From: a bacterium
GTDB taxonomy: Bacteria > Babelota > Babeliae > Babelales > RVW-14
Length of the DNA stretch: 12,738 nucleotides
Direction of reading: 5' to 3'
NCBI GenBank assembly: GCA_023249935.1
Contig: JAHFBQ010000041.1
Span: forward strand, 1 to 12,738
Of this stretch, positions 6,264 to 12,738 are shown one piece after another. How positions within the stretch are numbered: the first letter of the stretch is position 1; the number at the start of each line of letters is the position of its first letter. The notes under the pieces were generated by a model, which was not told the DNA's origin, searched no databases, and worked only from the letters and a program-made list of their open reading frames with translations. A program made the translations under genes and the position numbers.

Positions 6264-7898
6264 ATGAGTTTTCGTGGGACACTTTCAAGCATCATCTTCT
6301 TCGCTGTACTTACAGCATCAGGACTTTATTACAATCACAAGCAATTACAGAAAGTTACCAAACAGCTTGGGGGGATGAAACAGGACCTCACGCTTGCCAA
6401 ATCCAAGCAACCCCTCAATAATCTACTGGAGAGTGACACGATTACAATCCCAGGCACCGGGCAAGAAAGTTCTTCAACAACCAATTGGCTGCGCATTCAG
6501 AAAAAGGTCAACGACACCGTCATTCAGGTTTTTGCCAACGTTTTAGAACAAAATTTATTGGAACCCTATAAAACACCAAGACAAGGTGAAGGTACTGGAT
6601 CCGGGTTCTTTATCAACAGCAAGGGTGACTTCATCACTAATTACCACGTGGTCGCACAAGCAAGTAACATTGAAATCCAAATTCCATCTTTTGGTATGGA
6701 ACGGTTTGATGTCGAAATCATTGGTGTTTGCCCTGACCGCGATATTGCGCTACTTAAACTGGGCAAAGTAGCATATGAAAAAATCTGTAAGCAAATCAAA
6801 TCCATTCCCTACCTTGAGCTTGGTGATTCAGATATGGTATTGCGCTCACAGGAAGTTTTGGCTCTTGGATACCCACTAGGACAAAGTAAGCTCAAAAGCA
6901 CGCTTGGCATTGTAAGCGGTCGTGAACGTCTTGGCTATTTTGGCTACATCCAAATTACCGCACCCCTCAACCCTGGTTCATCAGGAGGCCCCGCACTCAA
7001 TCCACACGGTAGAGTTATTGGTATCAACTCTCGTGGCGTCGTTGAAGCACAAAATATTGGTTATATCATTCCAATCAATGAAGTAAAAAGCGCCCTTGAT
7101 GACCTCTATGCCGTAAAATTATTACGCAAACCGACACTCGGTTGTATATTCACCATGGCAACCCCAGAGATGGTAAAATTCCTACATAACCCTTCTGAAG
7201 GCGGCTGGTACATCGCTAAAGTATTTGATAACACCTTACTAAAAAGCGTTGGCATCCTAGCAGAAGATATGCTCTATGAAGTAAATGGTTACAAAATTGA
7301 CATGTATGGCGAACTCAATGTGCCATGGAGCGAAGACAAAGCCTCAATGTTTGAGTTACTCAACCGTCATAAGGTTGGTGACACATTGAACTTTGTTATT
7401 TACCGCAAAGGCACACGCAAAGAATTTACCTTCAAGCTCGAACATAAATTCCTACCAGCAATACGCACTATCTACCCTGAATTTGAAACAGAATTCCTGG
7501 ATTATGAGGTACTTGGCGGCATGGTAGTAATGCCATTAACACTCAACCACGTCGGCATGTTCCTTTCCCGCATTCCGGAATTGGTCAAATATGGCCAAGC
7601 AGAGTGCCAGCAAGATCCAAGCTTGATCATAACCCACGTGTTGCCAAATTCGCAGGCATACAAAGCTCGTGTTATCAGACCAGGCGAACTTATTGATAAA
7701 ATTAATGATGTCAAAGTACGCACTATGAAGGAAATGCGAGAAGCGGTAAAGCTGAGCAAAAAGACTGGCTATGTAACTCTGTGTACAACAAATAATTTGT
7801 ATGCCGTCTTACCTGTCGATAAAATGTTGCTTGATGAGCCAAAACTATCGTCACTGTATTTCTACAAACCATCAGCCCTTCTCGATGAGTTAAAATGA
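6264..7898 (+). CDS. membrane-anchored Deg/HtrA-type serine protease with PDZ-like domains
   Basis: A 544-aa trypsin-fold (S1C) protease, likely working in the periplasm or at the envelope. Residues 1-20 (MSFRGTLSSIIFFAVLTASG) form a signal anchor or signal peptide, followed by a polar linker. The protease domain runs from about 80 to 275. Its triad is intact: H128 in TNYHVV, D160 in CPDRDIALLKL and S240 in NPGSSGGPALN (the usual GNSGGP is GSSGGP here). A PDZ domain follows (about 285-395; GGWYIAKV, LAEDMLYEVNGYKI, VGDTLNFVIYRKG). A second, divergent PDZ-like region (about 415-540) carries YEVLGGMVVMPLT and IRPGELIDKINDVKV. This C-terminal half resembles the layout of Deg9/DegP2-type proteases (PDZ_3-like) more than E. 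coli DegP; that is recalled family knowledge, not a computed match. I chose ATG 6264 over the in-frame upstream start at 6204 because GGGAG (6250-6254) lies 9 nt before it and the hydrophobic segment then begins at once. Its stop overlaps the tlyA start. Confidence 0.9.
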   Translation: MSFRGTLSSIIFFAVLTASGLYYNHKQLQKVTKQLGGMKQDLTLAKSKQPLNNLLESDTITIPGTGQESSSTTNWLRIQKKVNDTVIQVFANVLEQNLLEPYKTPRQGEGTGSGFFINSKGDFITNYHVVAQASNIEIQIPSFGMERFDVEIIGVCPDRDIALLKLGKVAYEKICKQIKSIPYLELGDSDMVLRSQEVLALGYPLGQSKLKSTLGIVSGRERLGYFGYIQITAPLNPGSSGGPALNPHGRVIGINSRGVVEAQNIGYIIPINEVKSALDDLYAVKLLRKPTLGCIFTMATPEMVKFLHNPSEGGWYIAKVFDNTLLKSVGILAEDMLYEVNGYKIDMYGELNVPWSEDKASMFELLNRHKVGDTLNFVIYRKGTRKEFTFKLEHKFLPAIRTIYPEFETEFLDYEVLGGMVVMPLTLNHVGMFLSRIPELVKYGQAECQQDPSLIITHVLPNSQAYKARVIRPGELIDKINDVKVRTMKEMREAVKLSKKTGYVTLCTTNNLYAVLPVDKMLLDEPKLSSLYFYKPSALLDELK

Positions 7899-8635
7899 GC
7901 GAAACGAAAAAACGATTTGATGCTCTCGTCCAAGAAATGCATCCAGACCTGTCCCGTAGTTATATCCAGCAATGCATTAAAGCTGGTAGAGTTTTAGTCG
8001 ATGGTATAGCACAGGTCCGCCCCGGCGGGCTTGTGTCACCTACATCGAGCATTGAACTACTGGATGCAACACCTAAATTTGTCAGTCGAGGCGGCTTCAA
8101 ACTTGAAGCCGCCCTTGACCATTTTAAACTCAATGTCTCCGGCCTCGTAGCTCTTGATGCAGGCATCTCAACTGGCGGTTTTACCGATTGTTTGCTACAA
8201 CGCGGTGTAACCAAAGTGTATGGCATCGAAGTTGGCTCAGCCCAAGTACATCCTTCGATTGCCAGTGATCCACGCGTGATCTTACGTGAAAATACAAATT
8301 TACGAGAAATTAAGTCGCTGCCAGAGCCTATCGACCTTGCAACTCTCGATCTTTCGTTTATTTCCCTAACCAAAATAATCCCAAATCTTGCACCACTCAT
8401 AAAAAGTGGCGGCATGGTCATCGCTCTTATCAAGCCACAGTTTGAATCAGAAAAACATGAGGTTCGTCGCGGCGGCATCATCAATGACCCAACTATTCAT
8501 GAACGCGTCAAGAAAAACGTCACCGATGCGTTTGCTTCTGCAGGATTCCCCTGCGTAGACATTATTGAATCACCGCTCCATGACAGTTTTATGACCAACC
8601 AGGAATTTCTGGGGCTTTTTAAGAAATCGGCCTAA
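7895..8635 (+). CDS. tlyA: TlyA-family rRNA 2'-O-methyltransferase
   Basis: A 246-aa enzyme expected to methylate the ribose 2'-OH of cytidine in rRNA (C1920 of 23S, and C1409 of 16S in the longer TlyA type). The N-terminal S4 RNA-binding domain covers about 6-55 (RFDALVQEMHPDLSRSYIQQ, then AGRVLVDGIAQVRPG). It is followed by an FtsJ-like Rossmann methyltransferase: SRGGFKLEAAL (64-74, K69), the SAM loop LDAGISTGGFTDCLL (87-101), TLDLSFISL (150-158, D152) and LIKPQFE (178-184, K180 and E184), with RRGGIINDP (191-199). The four likely catalytic residues K69, D152, K180 and E184 are all present. The short length is more like the TlyA type that acts only on 23S rRNA, which is an inference. The start forms an ATGA overlap with the protease stop and there is no strong ribosome binding site, so translation is probably coupled. 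Confidence 0.92.
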   Translation: MSETKKRFDALVQEMHPDLSRSYIQQCIKAGRVLVDGIAQVRPGGLVSPTSSIELLDATPKFVSRGGFKLEAALDHFKLNVSGLVALDAGISTGGFTDCLLQRGVTKVYGIEVGSAQVHPSIASDPRVILRENTNLREIKSLPEPIDLATLDLSFISLTKIIPNLAPLIKSGGMVIALIKPQFESEKHEVRRGGIINDPTIHERVKKNVTDAFASAGFPCVDIIESPLHDSFMTNQEFLGLFKKSA

Positions 8636-8647
8636 CTAGGCCTCTTT
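8629..8647 (+). terminator. short hairpin after tlyA, weak terminator candidate
   Basis: GGCCT (8629-8633) and AGGCC (8638-8642) make a perfect 5-bp stem with loop AACT, overlapping the tlyA stop codon and followed by TCTTT. The stem is GC-rich but short and the U-tract is poor. It may attenuate transcription into the HD-domain gene, which starts 87 nt after the tlyA stop. I see no convincing promoter in that gap. Confidence 0.35.
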
Positions 8648-8722
8648 AGAAGTTTCTGTACGCAATTCCCTCCATCAACCCATACTAGCTGTGTGGGAAT
8701 GTTTTGAATCACTGGGGGGATC

Positions 8723-9553
8723 ATGAGAAAAATAGTTGCGCTCTTTGCATTCATGGCAAATTTCGGGGTTGCCATACCATGTACGTTGCAACACAGTTGG
8801 ACGCTGCACCAGATTTTAGACCACTTTCAATACTACAAGCTCATACACAGCCATTTTCATACCGGCAACCTGCTAGAACATTCTCTATGGACTTGCCGTT
8901 CCCTTGCTCAGTGGTTCGATGAAGATAAATTTTGGGTCGAAAACCTTAACCCAGTACGCGATTTAGTAATCCTCGGTGGATTGCTGCACGATGTTGGCAA
9001 GGCTGGGGACCATATGTTTTTTTATAAGCATAAAGAACCTCACCCAACTGTTGGACTTAATTACATCCATAATAAACAATCGTTTACTTTGCTCAATGGG
9101 ACAAAACTACACTTTAATAATCTTTACAAAGAATTAACATTATCTCAGGAAGACCAGCAAATGCTTGCCATTTTCATTGCTATGCATCTTGAGTTTGGCA
9201 ACATAAGCAAACGTCTACAAAAAGAGGGAGCTATCGCTCTTAATGGTGCTTGTAATACCTACCTAGCCAAGCTACGCCAGTGTTGCAAAGATGTTGGTTT
9301 TAATGCTGGCAACCCAACTCTACAACTCCTACAAGCCGCGATAGCGGTAAGCGCCGCCGATGTCCGAGCAGTTCAACCAAATACCTACGTAAACAGCATA
9401 CTTATGTCGCTTTTCGGTCCAAGAATTGCTTATGGGTACCGAACACCACGTCATAAAGGTATTAATGCCTATAAACGTTTTGACCTTGAGGGACAAGGAC
9501 ACATGATAAGAAATCATCTGTGTGAGATGCTTGTACAATCAATAGAATCGTAG
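8723..9553 (+). CDS. HD-domain metal-dependent hydrolase with predicted signal peptide
   Basis: A 276-aa protein with an HD-superfamily phosphohydrolase core. The metal-binding pattern is H53 (GNLLEHSL), H89-D90 (LLHDVGKAGD, 87-96), H107 (EPHPTVG), H155 (AMHLEFG) and D213 (SAADVRA). The H...HD...H...H...D order resembles HD-GYP and YqeK-like members, so a phosphodiester or nucleotide substrate is likely, but which one cannot be told. The N-terminus MRKIVALFAFMANFGVAIPC looks like a Sec signal peptide, with possible cleavage after A17. C20 is preceded by Pro, so it is not a good lipobox. ATG 8723 is the only ATG before a stop at 8705-8707 in this frame. GGGGGGA (8714-8720) lies very close to it. 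If the start were the internal ATG 8753 the signal peptide would be lost, but no ribosome binding site supports that. No GYP motif is visible. Confidence 0.82.
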   Translation: MRKIVALFAFMANFGVAIPCTLQHSWTLHQILDHFQYYKLIHSHFHTGNLLEHSLWTCRSLAQWFDEDKFWVENLNPVRDLVILGGLLHDVGKAGDHMFFYKHKEPHPTVGLNYIHNKQSFTLLNGTKLHFNNLYKELTLSQEDQQMLAIFIAMHLEFGNISKRLQKEGAIALNGACNTYLAKLRQCCKDVGFNAGNPTLQLLQAAIAVSAADVRAVQPNTYVNSILMSLFGPRIAYGYRTPRHKGINAYKRFDLEGQGHMIRNHLCEMLVQSIES

Positions 9554-9562
9554 ACAAAGAAG

Positions 9563-9594
9563 AGAGCCGAGTAAGTGATCACTTACTCGGCTCT
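9563..9594. terminator. perfect 32-bp palindrome between convergent genes (probable bidirectional terminator)
   Basis: The left arm AGAGCCGAGTAAGTGA (9563-9578) is followed without interruption by its exact reverse complement (9579-9594), centred on TGATCA. As RNA it folds into a stem of about 14 bp with a GATC loop on either strand. It lies 10 nt after the stop of the HD-domain gene and 28 nt from the stop of the minus-strand secreted-protein gene. The minus-strand transcript continues into CTTCTTTGTCT, a loose U-tract. The plus-strand transcript continues into TCAAGATC, which is not U-rich. It therefore looks like a better terminator for the minus-strand gene. Confidence 0.7.
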
Positions 9595-9622
9595 TCAAGA
9601 TCAAATTAAACGCTATCGTTAC

Positions 9623-10834
9623 TTAGTCCGTTGATCCAGAATAGAGAGCTGAACCAACAACAACAGCACCCATAATACCAGCACCAATCAGTAAGCCATC
9701 ACGCACGTCGTGGCTATTCTTCTTAGGACCAGACCTTCTAACATCAGCACCTTCTTCAAGGGCCCGCTTCTTTTTATCTTCTTTAGCTTTTTCAAGGGCT
9801 CGCTTCTCTTTATCTTCTTTAGCTTTTTCAAGCGCTTTAATAGCCTCTTCAAAACCATCGCTCTTAGGTACTTCTTCGTCCTTACCAAAAAGAGGATGTA
9901 TCACTTTTTCTTTCGCGTGTTTCTTTACTTCGCCATGAGCATGAGTTGTTAGTTCACCCAAGATCTTCTCACCTGTTTTGAAGACAACAGCAGTTATTGC
10001 TGCGGTAATTATGGCAGCACCCATTTCTTTTGCTTTAAATTCGTTCGTTACAGATTCCACGCTCCGAAATATCATGTCTGCGAAGCCCTCCTTAACCTGC
10101 TTCGCTGTACCGATTTTTAGAACAGCTAGATTGATCTGTTCTTGATGTTTAACAAAAAATGACTGTACTGCTTGGTTGGTCATATCTACCAGAGTGAAAT
10201 ACTTATCTAAGAAGACAGCATCATCTTGAGTAAAAGATGTCTGTGTTCCTTCTATTTCTACCACCAAGAGCGGTTTTTCTATGCCTTTTTCAAGCAGTTT
10301 TGCTTGCTCAAACATTGGCTCAATATAGCGACGTAACGACGTTACTTCTGCCGCACTACGCAAAACCCACATCGATGGGATACCTTCAAGGTATTGATCC
10401 ACAAACGGTGTACCTTTGTATTTATGGTCAGGCAAAATTTTTGTAGCCTTAAAGATATCTTCATATGATTTTGCGATAACTGACTCGCGCCAACCAACAA
10501 ACTTCTCATCAATTTTTACAGGACCATCTTCAAAAAGCCAAGTCGCGCGAATCGGGATAAGCATACCAAGCTGGTCAATCGCCTTTGTTACGCGATTAAC
10601 GTGAACACCGGTTCCAGTATAGTAACCAAACATAACTGTTTCAAGAGATCTCGTTCCTGGACGGTACAATTGAAAATATGGATCTTTTCCCGTAGTTTTA
10701 AAAAGAAATACCGCTTTATAAGGATTATTAAGCACCAAATCTGTTGCAGCTGAAACACTAGCCGCTACCGGCGCACTAAACGCGCCAAGAAGCATCGCAA
10801 CCATTAACGAATAACCGCTTAGGACCTTATTCAT
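9623..10834 (-). CDS. secreted protein of unknown family with charged tandem repeats
   Basis: A 403-aa protein I do not recognise. Residues 1-25 are a clear Sec signal peptide (MNKVLSGYSLMVAMLLGAFS then APVAA, cleavage probably before S26). The body (about 30-270) is mixed alpha/beta-like with no motif I can name. A short hydrophobic stretch lies near 271-286 (GAAIITAAITAVVF). It is followed by a charged region with two 12-residue units, ALEKAKEDKEKR (334-345) and ALEKAKEDKKKR (346-357), and the start of a third (ALEEG), likely a helical or coiled segment. A final glycine-rich hydrophobic helix (LLIGAGIMGAVVVGSALY, 380-397) ends in SGSTD and could anchor it in a membrane. The start at ATG 10834 is chosen because AAGGA stands 7 nt before it and the signal peptide begins there; the frame is open 22 codons further upstream. 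It lies 128 nt downstream of the permease gene. Confidence 0.8.
   Translation of the reverse strand: MNKVLSGYSLMVAMLLGAFSAPVAASVSAATDLVLNNPYKAVFLFKTTGKDPYFQLYRPGTRSLETVMFGYYTGTGVHVNRVTKAIDQLGMLIPIRATWLFEDGPVKIDEKFVGWRESVIAKSYEDIFKATKILPDHKYKGTPFVDQYLEGIPSMWVLRSAAEVTSLRRYIEPMFEQAKLLEKGIEKPLLVVEIEGTQTSFTQDDAVFLDKYFTLVDMTNQAVQSFFVKHQEQINLAVLKIGTAKQVKEGFADMIFRSVESVTNEFKAKEMGAAIITAAITAVVFKTGEKILGELTTHAHGEVKKHAKEKVIHPLFGKDEEVPKSDGFEEAIKALEKAKEDKEKRALEKAKEDKKKRALEEGADVRRSGPKKNSHDVRDGLLIGAGIMGAVVVGSALYSGSTD
9766..9837 (-). repeat. two-copy 36-bp tandem repeat inside the secreted-protein gene
   Basis: Units 9766-9801 and 9802-9837 differ at only three of 36 positions and encode the paired ALEKAKEDK(E/K)KR segments. 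A degenerate third start (ALEEG) follows toward the C-terminus. The near identity at DNA level points to recent duplication or slippage, so copy number may vary between strains. Confidence 0.8.
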
Positions 10835-10962
10835 AGTTAAATCCTTTTTAGAAGTTGGGGTATAGATTCTCGTTTTAATCAATCTTTGAAGAAGCAACAA
10901 GTCTATGAAATACTATGGAAAATGCAAGCTACCCTACCCCGCAACATACTCATAGCGAAGAA
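10835..10962 (-). other. 128-nt intergenic region upstream of the secreted-protein gene
   Basis: The gap between the permease stop and the secreted-protein start is long for this gene-dense block, so a promoter for the downstream gene is likely. I see no convincing -35/-10 pair. A repeated CATAG pentamer occurs on the minus strand (CATAGTATTTCATAG, about 10892-10906), of unknown meaning. The AAGGA ribosome binding site lies near 10842-10846. No clear rho-independent terminator for the permease is visible. Confidence 0.3.
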
Positions 10963-11904
10963 TTATTTTAATTTTGCAAAAAAATATCCCAACAGAAAAA
11001 AAGCTACGGTGAATAGAACAGAAAAGCCCAATAGAGGTCCCATTAATTGGGTACAGGCGTAGCCAACACCAAGGCCCACATAAGGTAGCCCCGCATAGAT
11101 CCAGCGGGCTACCGCGTACCGCGCCGCCAAAAAAAAGCATGTAACCGCAAATATAGGCAGCAACACTATCTTAAGAAAGAAATAGAGCAAATCAGCAACG
11201 ATCTGCTGTCCGTAGCGAGACTGTACTTGCCTTATTGCACGTCGTAGCGGAACTTGCGCCGCGGCGTATGTCAGGATGTCTACCCCCGCTAGGTCAATTT
11301 CTTGGCCCTGTATTTGCGATAATGTTTCGCTCTGAAAATTTATCTCTGTTAGCCGCTTTACTCCATCAGGCAGCCGACTACCCACCACTATCGACGGCTC
11401 GGCCCCACCCCGCACAACATAAAAATGGTTATTGCCTAGTCCGAAGATAAACGATGACGCCCCCAATCGGAGCCATTCTTCTACCGGTGTATCACCGCGC
11501 TTAAAAAGCCACACTTTCGCCTGCACCATACGCCGTGAAAGATGATAACCAACTGCCTCATGAAGCACCATGATACCAGTCCCTGCGAGCAGCGAGCATA
11601 AGCCCACAATCACCACAACACGGCGTATATGTATCCCATACACCGCCATCAATATTGAATAATCTCGCAAAACCATTTCGCGAAGCAGAAGTATTGCTGC
11701 AAGAAATGCACTTATGGAAAAGAGTGTCATAAAGCTCGGAATAAAAACAATAGCAGCATAGTGCACCAATAAAGAAACTGAGACCTCGCGATAACGAGCA
11801 AGCTTTTCAAGCACTTCAACCAGGGTATACAACGCTGCCAACGATAAAGAGACCCCTGCTAAGTATGCTAAATACTTTTTTCCTATAAAGCGCAGAAAGA
11901 TCAT
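10963..11904 (-). CDS. LptF/LptG-family (YjgP/YjgQ) permease
   Basis: A 313-aa inner-membrane protein with the LptF/LptG layout: three N-terminal membrane helices (about 12-31, 47-73, 96-114), a periplasmic domain of about 120 residues (115-235, beta-rich), then three C-terminal helices (about 240-260, 268-287, 290-309). The cytoplasmic loop after helix 2, LREMVLRDYSILMAVYGIHIRRVV (74-97), corresponds to the family's coupling loop that contacts the LptB ATPase. In the known system LptB2FG pulls lipopolysaccharide from the inner membrane and feeds it to the LptC/LptA bridge. The protein is somewhat shorter than typical LptF or LptG (about 350-370 aa), mostly in the periplasmic domain. No second LptF/G gene or lptB is in the window. 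I cannot say whether it is LptF or LptG. Start and upstream DUF502 stop overlap as ATGA (11901-11904). By eye the gene looks GC-richer than its neighbours. Confidence 0.82.
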   Translation of the reverse strand: MIFLRFIGKKYLAYLAGVSLSLAALYTLVEVLEKLARYREVSVSLLVHYAAIVFIPSFMTLFSISAFLAAILLLREMVLRDYSILMAVYGIHIRRVVVIVGLCSLLAGTGIMVLHEAVGYHLSRRMVQAKVWLFKRGDTPVEEWLRLGASSFIFGLGNNHFYVVRGGAEPSIVVGSRLPDGVKRLTEINFQSETLSQIQGQEIDLAGVDILTYAAAQVPLRRAIRQVQSRYGQQIVADLLYFFLKIVLLPIFAVTCFFLAARYAVARWIYAGLPYVGLGVGYACTQLMGPLLGFSVLFTVAFFLLGYFFAKLK

Positions 11905-12596
11905 GCAGATGGATTTGGATAATTTTTTTCCTGACGATGGTCATCAGGTAAGTTTTTGAGCGACTCCGGCGTAATCAGCCCACATGAGACAAGCGTTTTG
12001 ATCGCTTCTTCAAAGGTGATATCGGTATACACAATCTCATCCTCAGGCAAAATAAAGAAATAGCCCGTGGTTGGATTTGGAGAGTTTGGCATAAAAACTT
12101 TTGCATATTTCTCGCCCGGTGTAACTTTCCATTGCTCCGGGACAATTTTTTGATAACTATCTGCTGCAGACTCAAGCAAAAATGCCAGATGATAGTTGCC
12201 TGCTCGCGGATATTGTATGAGTACCACACGACGAGAGCTTGCTGTTGAATCAGTCATTTTGAAAAAATTCACCAACATTTTTGCGGCAGAGTACACGATA
12301 CGCACAAGTGGCACTTGCGTAATGGCACGCTCAAAATGACCAACAAGAGCATCAATAAGTAAGAATTTTAGCAACGCGCCAACACTCATAATCAAAAGCG
12401 TTGCAAAAACAAACTCCATACCAGGAATGCCCCGCAAAAAATCTGGCGCTATACCACGTAGAGGTGTTAAAAACTTATAGGTAAAATTGTATGCAAAGCT
12501 AAGAAAAAACAGGGTAAGACCAAGTGGAATAATCGTAAATAAACCACTCACAAAAAGGCTTTTTGCAAAATTAAAAGACCGCCAGAACATTTTCAT
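11901..12596 (-). CDS. DUF502-family membrane protein
   Basis: A 231-aa protein of the DUF502 family (function not established). It has two membrane helices (about 12-34, SLFVSGLFTIIPLGLTLFF, and 61-82, EFVFATLLIMSVGALLKFLL). After them come the conserved PLVRIVYSAAKML (96-108), a beta-rich soluble domain, and the family hallmark MPNSPNPTTGYFFILPEDEI (169-188) followed by DITFEEAIKTLVSCG (192-206). The tail is polar (DDHRQEKNYPNPSA). GGGGG (minus strand, about 12604-12608) lies 7 nt before the ATG and touches the stop codon of the upstream phosphohexomutase, so translation may be coupled. A second ATG two codons in is an alternative. The same transcript carries an LptF/LptG-type permease, which suggests an envelope role, but this is only a context argument. 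Confidence 0.9.
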   Translation of the reverse strand: MKMFWRSFNFAKSLFVSGLFTIIPLGLTLFFLSFAYNFTYKFLTPLRGIAPDFLRGIPGMEFVFATLLIMSVGALLKFLLIDALVGHFERAITQVPLVRIVYSAAKMLVNFFKMTDSTASSRRVVLIQYPRAGNYHLAFLLESAADSYQKIVPEQWKVTPGEKYAKVFMPNSPNPTTGYFFILPEDEIVYTDITFEEAIKTLVSCGLITPESLKNLPDDHRQEKNYPNPSA

Positions 12597-12607
12597 AGAA
12601 AATCCCC

Positions 12608-12736
12608 CTATATACTCAGTGCTTGTTGCAGCTCATTAGCAAGTTGGTGTGCTATTTTTTTTGTTGTTTGTTCATCTTGCGCTTCCACCATGATACGTAA
12701 TAATGGCTCTGTCCCGGAATAACGCACAAGAATTCG
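12608..12736 (-). CDS. glmM: C-terminal end of a phosphohexomutase, probably phosphoglucosamine mutase GlmM
   Basis: The last 42 residues of a gene running in from the right edge. They begin RILVRYSGTEPLLRIMVEA, the phosphate-binding loop (R-x-SGTEP-x-x-R) of domain 4 in the alpha-D-phosphohexomutase family. RIMVEA after SGTEP is typical of GlmM, which converts glucosamine-6-phosphate to glucosamine-1-phosphate for UDP-GlcNAc, the precursor of peptidoglycan and LPS. Phosphomannomutase/phosphoglucomutase (ManB/Pgm) relatives share the loop, so the exact member is not certain from the fragment. The stop TAG (12608-12610) is 11 nt before the DUF502 start. Confidence 0.75.
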   Translation of the reverse strand, partial: RILVRYSGTEPLLRIMVEAQDEQTTKKIAHQLANELQQALSI

Positions 12737-12738
12737 GC

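Noticed and set aside
7960..8484. 174-codon open frame on the minus strand inside tlyA
   Set aside because: It is fully antisense to a gene with all TlyA motifs, and its product is low in recognisable structure (Ser/Arg/Pro-rich) as expected for a shadow frame. No ribosome binding site or family match was seen.
8723..8782. Lipoprotein signal (Cys20 after a hydrophobic segment) in the HD-domain protein
   Set aside because: The residues before the cysteine are A-I-P. Proline at -1 does not fit the lipobox consensus (L-[AS]-[GA]-C).
8704..8922. Plus-strand open frame overlapping the start of the HD-domain gene
   Set aside because: It uses a TTG start, overlaps the signal peptide and first helix of the HD protein in another frame, and its product shows no domain.
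9688..9952. Lys/Leu-rich and Phe-rich short frames across the repeat region
   Set aside because: These are alternative-frame readings of the 36-bp tandem repeat in the secreted-protein gene. The low-complexity composition reflects the repeat, not a gene.
1..12738. CRISPR array, insertion sequence, tRNA, riboswitch or toxin-antitoxin pair
   Set aside because: I looked for regularly spaced repeats, terminal inverted repeats with a transposase, cloverleaf arms and small paired genes in the gaps, and saw none. All intergenic gaps are under about 140 nt.

Overview
The window is a gene-dense stretch (13 genes, no gap longer than about 140 bases) from a bacterial chromosome with moderate-to-low GC; the base composition was judged by eye, not computed. 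The organism should have a Gram-negative-type envelope. The signs are an LptF/LptG-family permease, an envelope-facing Deg/HtrA serine protease, exported proteins with signal peptides and a glycan-assembly cluster. The genetic code is standard (TGA is used as a stop) and most starts have AAGGA/GGGAG-type ribosome binding sites. The mixture of genes would fit a host-associated lineage such as Dependentiae (TM6) or Chlamydiae relatives. That is only an inference: there is no rRNA or other phylogenetic marker here.

Left part (2-4741, + strand): the 3' end of a surface-polysaccharide or glycan operon. It holds the C-terminus of an unidentified protein, a GT4 glycosyltransferase joined to it by an ATGA overlap, UDP-glucose 6-dehydrogenase (supplying UDP-glucuronate), a second GT4-like glycosyltransferase and a class I SAM methyltransferase. 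Spacing is 2 to 21 nt or overlapping, so the genes are probably co-transcribed. Together they look like a module that makes UDP-GlcA, transfers sugars and perhaps methylates the product.

Middle part (4878-9553, + strand): a housekeeping and envelope block. It contains grpE (with its own promoter candidate), pssA (phosphatidylserine synthase), a membrane-anchored trypsin-fold Deg protease with PDZ-like domains, tlyA (rRNA 2'-O-methyltransferase, ATGA overlap with the protease) and an apparently exported HD-domain hydrolase.

Right part (9623-12738, - strand): a convergent block. In transcription order it has the 3' end of a phosphohexomutase (probably glmM), a DUF502 membrane protein, an LptF/LptG-family permease (ATGA overlap) and, after a 128-nt gap, a secreted protein of unknown family with charged tandem repeats. 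A perfect 32-bp palindrome lies between the two convergent blocks and probably acts as a terminator.

No mobile element, CRISPR array, tRNA or rRNA gene was seen. Most genes belong to known families. The most interesting items are the unusual C-terminal half of the Deg protease, the signal peptide on the HD-domain protein, and the repeat-bearing secreted protein that matches no family I recognise.
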